Shown here in pieces: positions 16,434 to 26,290 of a stretch of 64,000 bases of DNA. Each line of letters opens with the position of its first letter. Position 1 is the first letter of the stretch. The translations under genes were made by a program, and so were the position numbers. The notes below the pieces were generated by a model. It was not told the origin of the DNA and did not search any database. It saw nothing but the letters and a program-made list of their open reading frames with translations. Source of the DNA: an uncultured Mycoplasmatota bacterium. Its GTDB lineage: Bacteria > Bacillota_I > Bacilli_A > RF39 > UBA660. The DNA is taken from contig CAMJBC010000005.1 of NCBI GenBank assembly GCA_946403755.1, positions 62,001-126,000 on the forward strand, given 5' to 3'.

Positions 16434-16955
16434 TTACCACCACGCACTTCTTGTAACAGTTTTCTTAACTTCAATATCAGAACACGCAGTAAGACTAGCT
16501 TCTGCCTCTGTTAATTCAGTTTCTGCATCTGTTTTTTTAGTTGTATATTCTTCTAATTTAGTTGTACAATCTTTTTCCATAGCATCAAATTGTGCACCTA
16601 AATTTTCTAAGCAATCTTTACAACCTATATCAAAATTAACATTAATATTTGCTTTATCAACATATCCTTGAGCAGCTGAAAAACTTGAACCTACTGTTTC
16701 CATAAGTGTTCTTTTTTCGCCTATTTCAGTTATCATATTATTAATATCTTCAATATGAGTATCATATTCTTCAATCTTTGCTTTTATGTCATCGATAACT
16801 TGTTGTGCATTTGTTTTGCATGAAGAAATAGCCTCTGCTGTCGCAGTTGCATCTACAACTTCTTCTGTCCAAGTATGCAAAGTCATTTTAGGTCCATCAC
16901 CTAAAACTTCAGCATAATTGATATTTCTATTTTCTTTCATTAAAAATTTCTTCAT
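16434..16955 (-). CDS. Candidate T7SS substrate, short helical type
   Basis: A 173-residue protein beginning MKKFLMKENRNINYAEVLG, with a WTEE turn (29-32), two long helices (about 35-95), a cysteine core FDIGCKDCLENLGAQFDAM (108-126) and a coiled-coil C-terminus ending SAWW. It appears homologous to the 150-residue protein at 8356-8808. The ATG at 16955 was preferred over a TTG at 16985; the ribosome site (GGGT) is weak. It is first in the unit that follows essC, behind a promoter and a 22-base palindrome. No secretion signal of the Sec type is seen. Confidence 0.55.
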   Translation of the reverse strand: MKKFLMKENRNINYAEVLGDGPKMTLHTWTEEVVDATATAEAISSCKTNAQQVIDDIKAKIEEYDTHIEDINNMITEIGEKRTLMETVGSSFSAAQGYVDKANINVNFDIGCKDCLENLGAQFDAMEKDCTTKLEEYTTKKTDAETELTEAEASLTACSDIEVKKTVTRSAWW

Positions 16956-17011
16956 ACTTATTACCCATCTTACTCTTTTCAACAAAAAGCATATAGCTTA
17001 TCATTGAAAAG

Positions 17012-17033
17012 AGGAGTTATTTAAATAACTCCT
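17012..17033. repeat. 22-base perfect palindrome between essC and substrate genes
   Basis: AGGAGTTATTT pairs perfectly with its mirror half AAATAACTCCT. On the minus strand it is followed by only a short T-rich run (CTTTTC). It lies between a candidate promoter (17089-17117) and the 173-residue gene, so it could be the essC terminator, a partial terminator or attenuator, or a protein-binding site. Confidence 0.6.
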
Positions 17034-17088
17034 ACTTTATTAATATATTAATTGTGAATTTTTACAATATAATTCATACACTATCCTC

Positions 17089-17117
17089 ATATAATAAACA
17101 TATCATAAAATTGTCAA
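17089..17117 (-). promoter_or_regulatory. Candidate promoter for T7SS substrate unit
   Basis: A perfect TTGACA (17112-17117 on the minus strand). The -10 is less clear: TTATAT at a 17-base spacing or TATTAT at 15. The leader would be about 125 bases and contain the palindrome. Confidence 0.4.
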
Positions 17118-17138
17118 TTAATCAATTTTGCTTTACAC

Positions 17139-20100
17139 TTACTTTATTTCATTAACCATCTTTATGATAGTTGGCATACCATTCTTAATATAAACACCAA
17201 AGTCATTAGGTATATTAGAGAATGAAGTTAATTGTACTACTAATTTAATTAAGAATTGTTGTGTAACTCCTCCTCCAACCCAAATACCATCATTAGCATT
17301 TACAGAAGCCTTATACCAATCATCATATTCAAATTTCTTAAATCCACTTGGTACATCTATGAATATAAAGTTAGTTTTAGCAACTTCTTTATTTGTAGAT
17401 AATATTTCTTTAAATGCAGTCTTATGATCTTCATCTAACTTATTAAAGAATTTTTCTATTCCAATTACAACACATACATTATTTGGCATATCTGTAACAC
17501 TTCTTGGATTCATATTGTTTTGAGTTAATACATCTTGTACTTTAGTATTATATTCTTTTAATGAATCTATTACTTTATTAAAGTCTACACTTTCATAAGG
17601 TATTGTTGTTTGTAAGTCTTCAAAGAAATTAGTAGCATCTACTACTGTCTTAGTAAATGTATTATTTCTTTCAAATAAAGCTATTAAGTTCTTAACAAAT
17701 GGTCTCATTGTCTCTAATTCATTTGAAGAAATAATATTAAATGCTTCTTTCTTGAAGTTATATAATTGTGCATTTAATGAATCTCTTGTTAAACCAATTG
17801 GAACATTTTCTAAACCTAGATATTTTGATTTGAATAAGTCTAATTTTATTACATCAGGCATTACTGGTACTGGTCTTGCTTTAGTTAAATTACTTGCTTT
17901 TAATCTTTCAACAATTTCTTTAATAGCATTAAATGAAGATTCTTCTTCAGTAATTGAAGCAGTTTGAAATTCACAAACTTCTCCCATTCTTACAAGTCCT
18001 CTACCAAGTACTGCAGATGGTACTAATCCTTCTGTCTTACCTAATATATCTCTATAATCATTAGCATTATTCATTTGTAAGCATAGAGCTAATTTACAAC
18101 TTTGAGATACTTTAAATTTAACAGTACTTTGACTAGTTGTTAGTATTACAAAGTAAATACCATATTTACTTCCTTCTCTAACAGGTCCAATAATCTTTTC
18201 AGTATATTCTTGATATACTTCAGTTAATACTTCAATTGAATTAATAACTACTACTATATTAGGAAGTGATTGACCACTAAGTTTAATATAATCTTGATAA
18301 TTACCATTATATGCCATGAATAATTTTTTACGTTTATTCATTTCACTATTTAACATTTTAGCGATATTTTCAATTTTTTCATCATCGCCATTTATCATTA
18401 CATCTCCAACTTGAGGTGCTTCTCTAAAGTTTTGAAGAGTTTCTGCTCCAAAATCCATAATATAAAGGTTTAATTCATCAGTAGTATATGTATTAATACA
18501 AGAATATATAAATGATGATGCAAATTCATCTTTACCACTATCTCCTGTACCATAAACAATTACATTACCTTGTTCACTAATTGGTAAAGTAAGTAATCCT
18601 TGATTTTGATTAGAAGGATCATCATATTCACCAATAACAGGGTTTAAGAAATAATTAACTTTTGCATAATTATATTTTTTAGCTATATTAGATAATAATA
18701 TCTTAGGTGGTATTTTATCTAACCATAATGGTCTAATTTTTAAATTAGCATCACTACCAATATTAATTAAATATTTAACTATATTAGTAAGCTCTTCACC
18801 TTCAGATTTAACAAATTTTTTAGCAAGTGAATTCTTAATAGTTTTATTAACAAATCCTGTATTATCTATAAAGTATAAGTTTTTATCTGCTGCCTTTTTA
18901 TATTCTTTTGATGGATAATATTGAGCTCCTGCCCAAGCAGCTTGTCCCATTGCAAAGTATTCATTATAACCAACTTGTAAATAGAAACGACCAGTTTGTT
19001 TTAATTCTGCTGCTAAATCTGTTTTAATCATTTCCATACTATCTGATTTATCTTGAACTTTTAAACAAATTTTAAATTTAGAGTTTGACCAAATTTGTGC
19101 ATCTACTACACCACTTGGTTTTTGTGTTGCTAAGATTAAGTGTACTCCTAGTGAACGACCAATACGAGCTGTAGAAACTAAGTCATCCATAAATTCTGGT
19201 TGTTGTTCTTTTAATTCTGCAAACTCATCACTTACTATAATTAAGTGAGGCATTGGTTCATCTATAACACCATCTCTATATAATTTTTGATATTTATAAA
19301 TGTCTATTGTACTTTCACCAGTTTGTTCTTTAACTTCATTAAATCTTTCTTGTCTTCTTCTTAACTCACTTTGTATAGAAGATAAAGCTCTATTAATTTC
19401 TGATTTATCTAAGTTTGTAATTGTTCCAACTACATGTGGAAGCTTTTTACCAAGTTCATTATTTTCAAATGCTCCTGCAAGTCCACCACCTTTGTAGTCA
19501 ATAAGTACAAATGCTACTTCTTCTGGACTATAGTTAACTGCCATTGAAAGAACAAGTGTGATAATAAACTCTGATTTACCTGAACCAGTCATACCTGCAA
19601 CTAAACCATGAGGTCCATGTTGTTTTTCATGTAAATCTAAAATAAATACATCATTATTTTCATTAGCACCAATTTCTGTTCTAAGTGATTTAGTTGGATC
19701 ATTACCAGCCCATCTATTTAAAACATTTAATTGTTCTATTTGTCCTACACCAAACATTTCTAAGAATGTTATAGTATTTGGTAATTCTTTAGCATTTTCA
19801 GTTAAATATAATGGTAAGTTAGATACAACTTGAGTACATTTTTCCATATCAAATGTATCTATTATTTCATCTTTAAATTTAATTTGTTCATTTCCTATAG
19901 TACTAATTACAGCAGAAATATTATCACCAATAGTTAAGAAGTTACTAACTTCACTAGGTATTTTAGATAATTTTTCTTCTATTGTAATTAAACTAAATCC
20001 AAAATTAGTTTTTCCTTTTAATACACTATTAATAATATTTATTTTTCTTGAAACATCTATATCATCAGTAAGTATTAAATAATATGTTTTAAATTTAGAA

Positions 20101-21710
20101 TAATCATCTGGTCTATCAGAACCATTAGTATTAAATAATGCTTCTCTTCCTGCGAATACTTTATCTAAATAATTAGATACTTCTTGCATTTCTTCTATTG
20201 TTGTTGCAAAGAATCTTATAGCTTTATCATCAGAGAAACAATAAGGTGTTTCTTTTATATATGACCATCTTTCTTGATTATCTTTATTTGTAAATATAAC
20301 AAATTTTAAATTATCATAACTATGATATGCCATTAACTGTAAGAATACATTATCCATAAATTTAATATATTTTGGATACATTCCACATAAAGCAGTTAAT
20401 CTATTTTCTGCTAGTGAGAAACCTAATGGTACATTTTGTATTTCTTTATAACCATTAATTAATCCTTCTACTAAAGATTTTAATTCATCATCATCCATTC
20501 TAAAATCTTCAGTATGATAATTAATCTTAGCATCAAATGGAACATTACCAACACCAAGTCTAATAGTTAAGAAATCATTTTGATCTATTTTTCTTTCCCA
20601 TAATGTTCTTCTTCTATTAGTAATGATGTCATAACATGCATTTAATGGTAATAAATTTTCTTCAGCTGTTTTTCTTTGAGACTCGTATTCTCTTACTATT
20701 TCATCTCTTTTTTTATCTATATAAGCTCTATATTTTTGATTTCTTTCTTCTTCTTTTTTCTTTCTTCTTTTTTCTTCATATTTCTTTGTTAAGAAAGGCC
20801 ATACTAACATAGATGTAAGCATACATAAAGATATTAACAATGTTGGCCATACTTGTTTTAATGTTTTAGTTCCATCATTTATTGTTTGAAATGTATTTGC
20901 TATTGTAATAGCACTACTAGCTCCCATTGTAAGCATAGGTCCTATTGTTAAAATTAATGGAGTTTCAGGTACTTCTTCTTTAGTAGGAGGACTATCTATT
21001 CCCATTTCTAAAGTTTGAACACTCTTTCTCATACGAGGACTTCTTAAGAAATAATCAGTATCATTATACATACTAACATTATCTATTTCTTCTTCACCAA
21101 TTTCCTCATTTTCAACAAAATTACATTTATTTAATTTAGCATTAAATGTTAAATCATGATTTGGATTATTAATAAATATTTTTCCATAAATTAATACAAT
21201 CTTAATTCCATATAAATCCACACTAATACCATTTTTAACTACTCTAGTTTCTTCTTTCATTATATGGTTATCAATATATACTACTGAATTATTTAATTTC
21301 TTAATAGTCCATTTATTGTTTTCAAAACTAAATTCTATGTGTTCATCTAATACATATGGATTTCTAACTATTACATCACAAGAAGCACCTTTTCCTAATT
21401 TAAAAGGTACACCTTCAGTAACAACATATCCATCAAATGTTTCATCACTAGAAGAATCTGCATATAATAATTTCTTTTCTGTTTCTTTAGATACAACAAA
21501 ATAAGTATTTTCTTTTAATACTACTTTTCCATTTTCTACATTACCAAGAATATTAATATTTTTATTTCCAGTAATTACCCATCTATTATCTTCACCATTT
21601 ATATTAACTATATTTTTATTTTCTTCATCTGCAAGCCAAAAATTACCTATTTTTTTATTAGGTAATACAAAATTAATTATTTTATTTTTGTCATAAAAAT
21701 ATAATTTCAC
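17139..21710 (-). CDS. essC: Type VII secretion ATPase EssC/YukBA
   Basis: The 1523-residue protein has the EssC plan: an N-terminal FHA-type region (about 95-180, FKLGKGASCDVIV...), membrane segments around 250-270 and 290-306, a charged coiled stretch, then three FtsK/SpoIIIE-type modules. The first has Walker A GMTGSGKSE (about 705-713) and Walker B HLIIVSDE (near 825). The second P-loop is altered (GTGDSGKDEF, near 1057), with Walker B-like VVVINS. The third lacks a recognisable P-loop. EssC drives and selects substrates for the Firmicutes T7SS. The start is a GTG with GGTTGGAA upstream. YukD/EsaB is 22 bases upstream. Confidence 0.95.
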   Translation of the reverse strand: MKLYFYDKNKIINFVLPNKKIGNFWLADEENKNIVNINGEDNRWVITGNKNINILGNVENGKVVLKENTYFVVSKETEKKLLYADSSSDETFDGYVVTEGVPFKLGKGASCDVIVRNPYVLDEHIEFSFENNKWTIKKLNNSVVYIDNHIMKEETRVVKNGISVDLYGIKIVLIYGKIFINNPNHDLTFNAKLNKCNFVENEEIGEEEIDNVSMYNDTDYFLRSPRMRKSVQTLEMGIDSPPTKEEVPETPLILTIGPMLTMGASSAITIANTFQTINDGTKTLKQVWPTLLISLCMLTSMLVWPFLTKKYEEKRRKKKEEERNQKYRAYIDKKRDEIVREYESQRKTAEENLLPLNACYDIITNRRRTLWERKIDQNDFLTIRLGVGNVPFDAKINYHTEDFRMDDDELKSLVEGLINGYKEIQNVPLGFSLAENRLTALCGMYPKYIKFMDNVFLQLMAYHSYDNLKFVIFTNKDNQERWSYIKETPYCFSDDKAIRFFATTIEEMQEVSNYLDKVFAGREALFNTNGSDRPDDYSKFKTYYLILTDDIDVSRKINIINSVLKGKTNFGFSLITIEEKLSKIPSEVSNFLTIGDNISAVISTIGNEQIKFKDEIIDTFDMEKCTQVVSNLPLYLTENAKELPNTITFLEMFGVGQIEQLNVLNRWAGNDPTKSLRTEIGANENNDVFILDLHEKQHGPHGLVAGMTGSGKSEFIITLVLSMAVNYSPEEVAFVLIDYKGGGLAGAFENNELGKKLPHVVGTITNLDKSEINRALSSIQSELRRRQERFNEVKEQTGESTIDIYKYQKLYRDGVIDEPMPHLIIVSDEFAELKEQQPEFMDDLVSTARIGRSLGVHLILATQKPSGVVDAQIWSNSKFKICLKVQDKSDSMEMIKTDLAAELKQTGRFYLQVGYNEYFAMGQAAWAGAQYYPSKEYKKAADKNLYFIDNTGFVNKTIKNSLAKKFVKSEGEELTNIVKYLINIGSDANLKIRPLWLDKIPPKILLSNIAKKYNYAKVNYFLNPVIGEYDDPSNQNQGLLTLPISEQGNVIVYGTGDSGKDEFASSFIYSCINTYTTDELNLYIMDFGAETLQNFREAPQVGDVMINGDDEKIENIAKMLNSEMNKRKKLFMAYNGNYQDYIKLSGQSLPNIVVVINSIEVLTEVYQEYTEKIIGPVREGSKYGIYFVILTTSQSTVKFKVSQSCKLALCLQMNNANDYRDILGKTEGLVPSAVLGRGLVRMGEVCEFQTASITEEESSFNAIKEIVERLKASNLTKARPVPVMPDVIKLDLFKSKYLGLENVPIGLTRDSLNAQLYNFKKEAFNIISSNELETMRPFVKNLIALFERNNTFTKTVVDATNFFEDLQTTIPYESVDFNKVIDSLKEYNTKVQDVLTQNNMNPRSVTDMPNNVCVVIGIEKFFNKLDEDHKTAFKEILSTNKEVAKTNFIFIDVPSGFKKFEYDDWYKASVNANDGIWVGGGVTQQFLIKLVVQLTSFSNIPNDFGVYIKNGMPTIIKMVNEIK

Positions 21711-21732
21711 TCTTCCAACCCACTTCTTTTAA

Positions 21733-21978
21733 TTAAACTAATAATAATTTAGTTCCATTTTTAATATTTGTATTTCTAACTAAATCATTCTTTTTATAAC
21801 AAGTACCATCTTCTACATTTAATATAGTAAAATTCTTTTCCATATCAATGGAATCAAACATAGTACTATTGATAAGTTTAGATATATTTCCAACTTTTTC
21901 ATTAACAGGAATATATATTTCAAAATTCGTGCCTAAAGATAGTATATATAAATTTACTAAAACTTTGTTTTCAAACAT
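21733..21978 (-). CDS. esaB: T7SS ubiquitin-like protein YukD/EsaB
   Basis: An 81-residue ubiquitin-like fold: VNLYILSLGTNFEIYIPVNEKVG, NISKLINSTM, NFTILNVEDGTCYKKNDLVRNTNIKNGTKLLLV-type strand, helix and strand order, written here in pieces. YukD/EsaB is a conserved cytoplasmic T7SS component. The start is the ATG at 21978, with AGGTGAT just upstream; a GTG inside that ribosome site is not credible. It is first in the YukD-EssC unit. No Gly-Gly tail is present, as expected for this family. Confidence 0.88.
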   Translation of the reverse strand: MFENKVLVNLYILSLGTNFEIYIPVNEKVGNISKLINSTMFDSIDMEKNFTILNVEDGTCYKKNDLVRNTNIKNGTKLLLV

Positions 21979-22065
21979 ATCTATCACCTATCTTCCCTAC
22001 TATAAAAAGTATACTATGTTTGCTAAAAAAAGTAAATTAAAAAAGCTATTTTTAATAAAAAAAAT

Positions 22066-22087
22066 AAGTAGTTTTTAAAAACTACTT
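22066..22087 (-). terminator. Terminator of ABC transporter gene
   Basis: An 11-bp fully palindromic stem (AAGTAGTTTTT/AAAAACTACTT), then a long T-rich run on the minus strand. The stop codon (22086-22088) overlaps the stem. Confidence 0.8.
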
Positions 22088-25000
22088 ATTCTGTTCTTAA
22101 TGCTATTACCGGATCTTGTTTAGAAGCCTTCTTAGCAGGTATTAATCCACCTATTATAGTAAGTATAATGCTTAGTATTACAAGAAGTATTGCTCCACTT
22201 ATTGGTAATATTGCATTTATATCATAATTATCAGTTAATTTATGAACTGAATAATTTATAATTGGAATACATAATAATGATATTCCTATACCAAGTAATC
22301 CTGATAATAAACCAATAATAAATGTTTCAGCATTAAATATAGATGAAATATTTCTCTTAGAAGCACCTATTGCTCTTAAAATACCTATTTCTTTTGTTCT
22401 TTCAAGAACACTTATATATGTAATAATACCTATCATAATACTAGAAACAACAAGTGAAATAGATACAAATGCTATTAAAGCATAACTAATACTATTAACA
22501 ATCTTTTTAACAGATGACATAAGTATTCCAGCTGCATCTGTATAATTAATAGTTTTATCTGTTTCACCTAATTTTTCCATTGCTTCATTATAATTATCTA
22601 TAAAATCTAATACTCTTTCTTTAGCATCAAAATCTTTAAAATATAATGATATCATTGTTGGTTCTTCTTTATCTTGATAACCAAGTTTTAATAAATTAGT
22701 TTGTGCATTAGATGTATTATCAGAACCCATCATAGCACTCATTATTCTCTTTAATTCATCTTCAGTTAGATCAAATTTAAATGCTTTTGCTATTTTATTT
22801 GGATCAACTTTAAATCCAGAAGCAACACTTTGCATTAATTTGCCTGTTAACTCTCCTACTTTAGTAAGAATGTTCTTTTGCATTACTGCTTCAGTCATTT
22901 TGCCAGCCATTAATTCAGAACTAGCCTCTACTTCAGCTTGAGTCATAAATCCATCAACTGTTGTCTTAATACCTTGTTGCATTACTGGAGCACCCATATT
23001 ATTTTCATCTTGAGTAAATGAATGATCCATTTGGTTATAAACTGCTATATATCCATTCATTAATCCACCAAGTAATGATTTAAACATATCATTATATACA
23101 CTTGTTGGTATTACATAATTTTTTTCAAGATTACTAATTGTTTCTTTAGATGTTTCTTTACTTAAAAATTCTTTAACAAAATCTTCTACATCACTTGTAT
23201 GAATAACTGCTATTTTAGTGCTAGGATTCATAGGATTTGGAATACTTTGTTTAGGATTTTCAATATAATCATTAAACATATTAGTTGCTAAATCTTTTAA
23301 AGCATTTGTTAAATCTTTTTTAGCAGGACTAATATCAGTTGTTATATCAGAAGATATTTGACCCATATATCCTTGAGTCATTTTAGTTATATCTTCCTCG
23401 CTAATTTCCATTCCAAATGCACTTGATAACATTTCTTTATCTATTGTTATTAAATCTTCAAATTCTAAACCAGTTTCTTCTTTCTTTTCATCAAAACTAG
23501 TATTTGAAAATACATCTATATCTTTATTTTTTAATTGTTTTTTAACAAGTTCACTATTTGTTGATTTATCAATGATATGATTAATTAAATCACTTGTATA
23601 AGCAATACCAGGTTGAAGTGTTCTTGAATTTACTCCATCTTTAGCTATTACTATACCTGATATTTTAAGCTTTTCAGAGCTATTATATACTCTTGATACA
23701 TAATCTTCATCTTCACTCATATCTTCATATATTTTATATTTGCTATTGTATTTATATAGTTTATTAGGATCTATTAATTTAAACTCAGTATCCATGATTT
23801 GATCATATGTAAGTTCCATTGGAGTATTATGTAATTCAACTGTTTCTCCTGACATTACTTTAGTCATAACATCATATAATTCTTCCATATCTCTATAACC
23901 AAGAAAATATAATATAAAATCAGGTATCATATGTTGTTGTGATAAAACTATAACCATTTCATTATATTGTTCAGGCCAATGACCTGCTACTACATCATAT
24001 TGTTCATCTAATGCTTCTCTATCATCAACCATTTGATAGAAAATACTAGAATATGATGAAAATAAACTAGTCATACCACCAAATCCACTATACATAGAAG
24101 TTATCATTGAATTTGGATTAACTTGAATTATATCTTTTTTAAAATCTTTAGTATAAATTAATGGATCTACACTATATGTATATTTAACAGAAGTTAAATC
24201 ATTTTTAACTTTATCATAATTCTTTTCTAAATAAGATTTAAAACTTCTTAAATCATTCTTACTAATACTAGAAAACATTTCACTAACAAATTGTTTTTCT
24301 ATTAATTTATTAGACTTTGTTGTTTTAATATTTTCATCCTCAGTAACCATAGATAATAATAATGATGACATATCAGCTGTTTCACTTTGAATAGTAAGTG
24401 GATAAGATGACATTGTATCTTCTTGTATTTTATCTATATATGCTTGGAATCCTGTTGATAAAGATAAAATAAGTGCTATACCAATAATTCCTATAGAACC
24501 AGCTAGTGCTGTTAAAATAGTTCTACCTTTTTTAGTCATTAAGTTATTAAATGATAAACCTAATGCTGTTAAATATGACATTGTTGTCTTTTTAGTTTTA
24601 GCAAATATACTATCTTTTTCTTTTTTATTATCATTAAATGGATTAGAATCACTAATAATTTTTCCATCTTTTAATTTAATAATTCTATTTGAATATTCAT
24701 TAGCTATATCAGGATTATGAGTAACCATAATTACTAATTTATCTTTAGCTATATTTTTTAAAATATTCATTATTTGAATACTAGTTTCACTATCAAGTGC
24801 TCCAGTTGGTTCATCTGCAAGAACTATATCAGGGTCATTTACAAGTGCTCTTGCAATAGCAACTCTTTGCATTTGACCACCACTTAATTGATTTGGTTTT
24901 TTATACATATGTTCTTCTAAACCAACATCAATAAGAGCTTGTTTAGCTTTTTCTATTCCAGCTTTTTTAGATACGCCAGATATAGTCATAGCTAAACTAA

Positions 25001-25310
25001 CATTTTTTAATACTGTTTGATGTGATATTAAATTATAGCTTTGAAATACAAAACCAATTCTATGATTTCTATAACTATCCCAATCACTATCTTTATATTT
25101 TTTTGTTGATATATTGTTAATTATTAAATCTCCACTAGTATATTTATCTAGTCCACCAATAATATTTAATAATGTTGTTTTTCCACTACCAGAAGGTCCT
25201 AAAATAGATGCAAATTCATTTTTTCTAAAACTTACACTTACATCATCTAAAGCTACTTGTCGTAAGTCTCCAACTTGATAAATTTTAGTTACATTTTTAA
25301 TCTCAAGCAT
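22086..25310 (-). CDS. MacB-like ABC transporter, fused ATPase and FtsX-type permease
   Basis: At 1074 residues this joins an ABC ATPase to a permease. The ATPase (about 1-225) has Walker A GPSGSGKT (38-45), signature LSGGQMQR (near 142), Walker B and LADEPTGALDS, and H-loop MVTHNPD. The permease has one membrane helix near 265-290 (IGIIGIALILSLSTGF), a very large outside domain of about 650 residues, then three C-terminal helices with the FtsX/MacB pattern (VLERTKEIGILRAIGASKRNI). Such proteins usually act by mechanotransmission in peptide export, lipoprotein handling or antimicrobial resistance. Substrate unknown. It stands alone between terminators. Confidence 0.9.
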   Translation of the reverse strand: MLEIKNVTKIYQVGDLRQVALDDVSVSFRKNEFASILGPSGSGKTTLLNIIGGLDKYTSGDLIINNISTKKYKDSDWDSYRNHRIGFVFQSYNLISHQTVLKNVSLAMTISGVSKKAGIEKAKQALIDVGLEEHMYKKPNQLSGGQMQRVAIARALVNDPDIVLADEPTGALDSETSIQIMNILKNIAKDKLVIMVTHNPDIANEYSNRIIKLKDGKIISDSNPFNDNKKEKDSIFAKTKKTTMSYLTALGLSFNNLMTKKGRTILTALAGSIGIIGIALILSLSTGFQAYIDKIQEDTMSSYPLTIQSETADMSSLLLSMVTEDENIKTTKSNKLIEKQFVSEMFSSISKNDLRSFKSYLEKNYDKVKNDLTSVKYTYSVDPLIYTKDFKKDIIQVNPNSMITSMYSGFGGMTSLFSSYSSIFYQMVDDREALDEQYDVVAGHWPEQYNEMVIVLSQQHMIPDFILYFLGYRDMEELYDVMTKVMSGETVELHNTPMELTYDQIMDTEFKLIDPNKLYKYNSKYKIYEDMSEDEDYVSRVYNSSEKLKISGIVIAKDGVNSRTLQPGIAYTSDLINHIIDKSTNSELVKKQLKNKDIDVFSNTSFDEKKEETGLEFEDLITIDKEMLSSAFGMEISEEDITKMTQGYMGQISSDITTDISPAKKDLTNALKDLATNMFNDYIENPKQSIPNPMNPSTKIAVIHTSDVEDFVKEFLSKETSKETISNLEKNYVIPTSVYNDMFKSLLGGLMNGYIAVYNQMDHSFTQDENNMGAPVMQQGIKTTVDGFMTQAEVEASSELMAGKMTEAVMQKNILTKVGELTGKLMQSVASGFKVDPNKIAKAFKFDLTEDELKRIMSAMMGSDNTSNAQTNLLKLGYQDKEEPTMISLYFKDFDAKERVLDFIDNYNEAMEKLGETDKTINYTDAAGILMSSVKKIVNSISYALIAFVSISLVVSSIMIGIITYISVLERTKEIGILRAIGASKRNISSIFNAETFIIGLLSGLLGIGISLLCIPIINYSVHKLTDNYDINAILPISGAILLVILSIILTIIGGLIPAKKASKQDPVIALRTE

Positions 25311-25373
25311 CTATTTTTCACCTCCTTTAAAAACTACGTTTATTTTATCATAAGATATTATTTTTTACCATAA

Positions 25374-25400
25374 AAAAATGAGTAATTTTTACCCATTTTT
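25374..25400 (-). terminator. Terminator of small-protein pair
   Basis: An imperfect stem around ATGGGTAA/TTACTCAT with a 3-base loop and flanking A/T pairs, then T7 on the minus strand. Confidence 0.75.
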
Positions 25401-25408
25401 ATTAATTA

Positions 25409-25708
25409 TTATTCAATACCATTTTCTTCTTTAAATCTATTACTTAAATATGGTATTGCATCTTCAGAATAAATTCTATATAAACACTTTTCTGCTATAT
25501 AATTATCATCTACTTTTTTACTAGAATCTTCTAAAAAGGCACCAGATGCTTTAGCACTAATAGCTGCTTCTAAACATTCATAAAATAAACTTTCATCTTC
25601 ATTACGCACTATTGGATAACTAAACAATATATCACAAAAAGAAAGTACTGTTTCTTTACCAACACCATAGTTTTCAACTAGTTCATTTACTTGTTCTTCG
25701 TCTAACAT
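25409..25708 (-). CDS. Hypothetical protein (99 residues)
   Basis: Not recognised. An all-helical, acidic protein beginning MLDEEQVNELVENYGVGKET. No signal, no membrane segment. The start at 25708 is chosen because AGGTG lies just upstream; an earlier GTG sits inside that site. It begins 6 bases after the DUF4116 gene and is probably co-transcribed with it. Confidence 0.55.
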   Translation of the reverse strand: MLDEEQVNELVENYGVGKETVLSFCDILFSYPIVRNEDESLFYECLEAAISAKASGAFLEDSSKKVDDNYIAEKCLYRIYSEDAIPYLSNRFKEENGIE

Positions 25709-25714
25709 AAGCAC

Positions 25715-26230
25715 CTATAATCTCTCAATTTCTTCCATGAAAGCTTCATCTTCTAATAATTCATCACCAAGATACCCTTTAGCTTTACTATTTTCTCTAA
25801 TAGCAGTTCTCATAAAATCTTTATTATTTCTTAATTTTTTACTGGCAAATTTAACGTTTTCCCAACTATATTCTCTTATAAGTTTAATCATAAAATCATA
25901 ATCGTTTAAAATTGTTTCACCCTCATATCCTGTTAATAAATTATTATTTTCATGTAACACAGCAAAACACACATCTCTATCATTTCTTAATTCATAACTC
26001 GCATATTTGATATTGTCAGCTTCATCTCTTAATGCTTTGATAACAAATTCTTCATTATCTCTAAAATCAATTGGTGCATCCTCTATCCAAATTCTTTTAT
26101 CTCTTTCTAAAAGAGCCCACCATAAATTCCAACTATTTCTGATAGCTTCAGGTTCACGTCCCATTGACCTACCTTCAGTATCAACAGCTCTTTCATATGC
26201 AACTTTTTCTTCATCTGTTAATTGATCCAT
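25715..26230 (-). CDS. DUF4116 repeat protein
   Basis: A 171-residue protein with about three DUF4116-type units: NEEFVIKALRDEADNIKYAS-YELRNDRDVCFAVL (split here), YDFMIKLIREYSWENVKFAS-KKLRNNKDFMRTAI, and a partial last unit LGDELLEDEAFMEEI. The family is a repeat of aromatic/Leu-rich helices common in bacteria and protists, with unknown function. GGAGG lies 6 bases before the ATG. Confidence 0.75.
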   Translation of the reverse strand: MDQLTDEEKVAYERAVDTEGRSMGREPEAIRNSWNLWWALLERDKRIWIEDAPIDFRDNEEFVIKALRDEADNIKYASYELRNDRDVCFAVLHENNNLLTGYEGETILNDYDFMIKLIREYSWENVKFASKKLRNNKDFMRTAIRENSKAKGYLGDELLEDEAFMEEIERL

Positions 26231-26268
26231 AATTATACCTCCAATAACAATTTTATTTTATCATAAAA

Positions 26269-26290
26269 AAAGTAGTATTAATACTACTTT
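26269..26290 (-). terminator. Terminator at end of T4SS-like locus
   Basis: A 22-base perfect palindrome (AAAGTAGTATT and its mirror), then TTTT on the minus strand. The stop codon of the 401-residue gene starts at its edge (26290). Confidence 0.85.

Noticed and set aside
16956-17010. Short 25-codon open frame starting near 17003 on the minus strand, a possible leader peptide
   Set aside because: No ribosome site of its own other than palindrome sequence too far upstream, and no amino acid bias; kept only as an unproven possibility.
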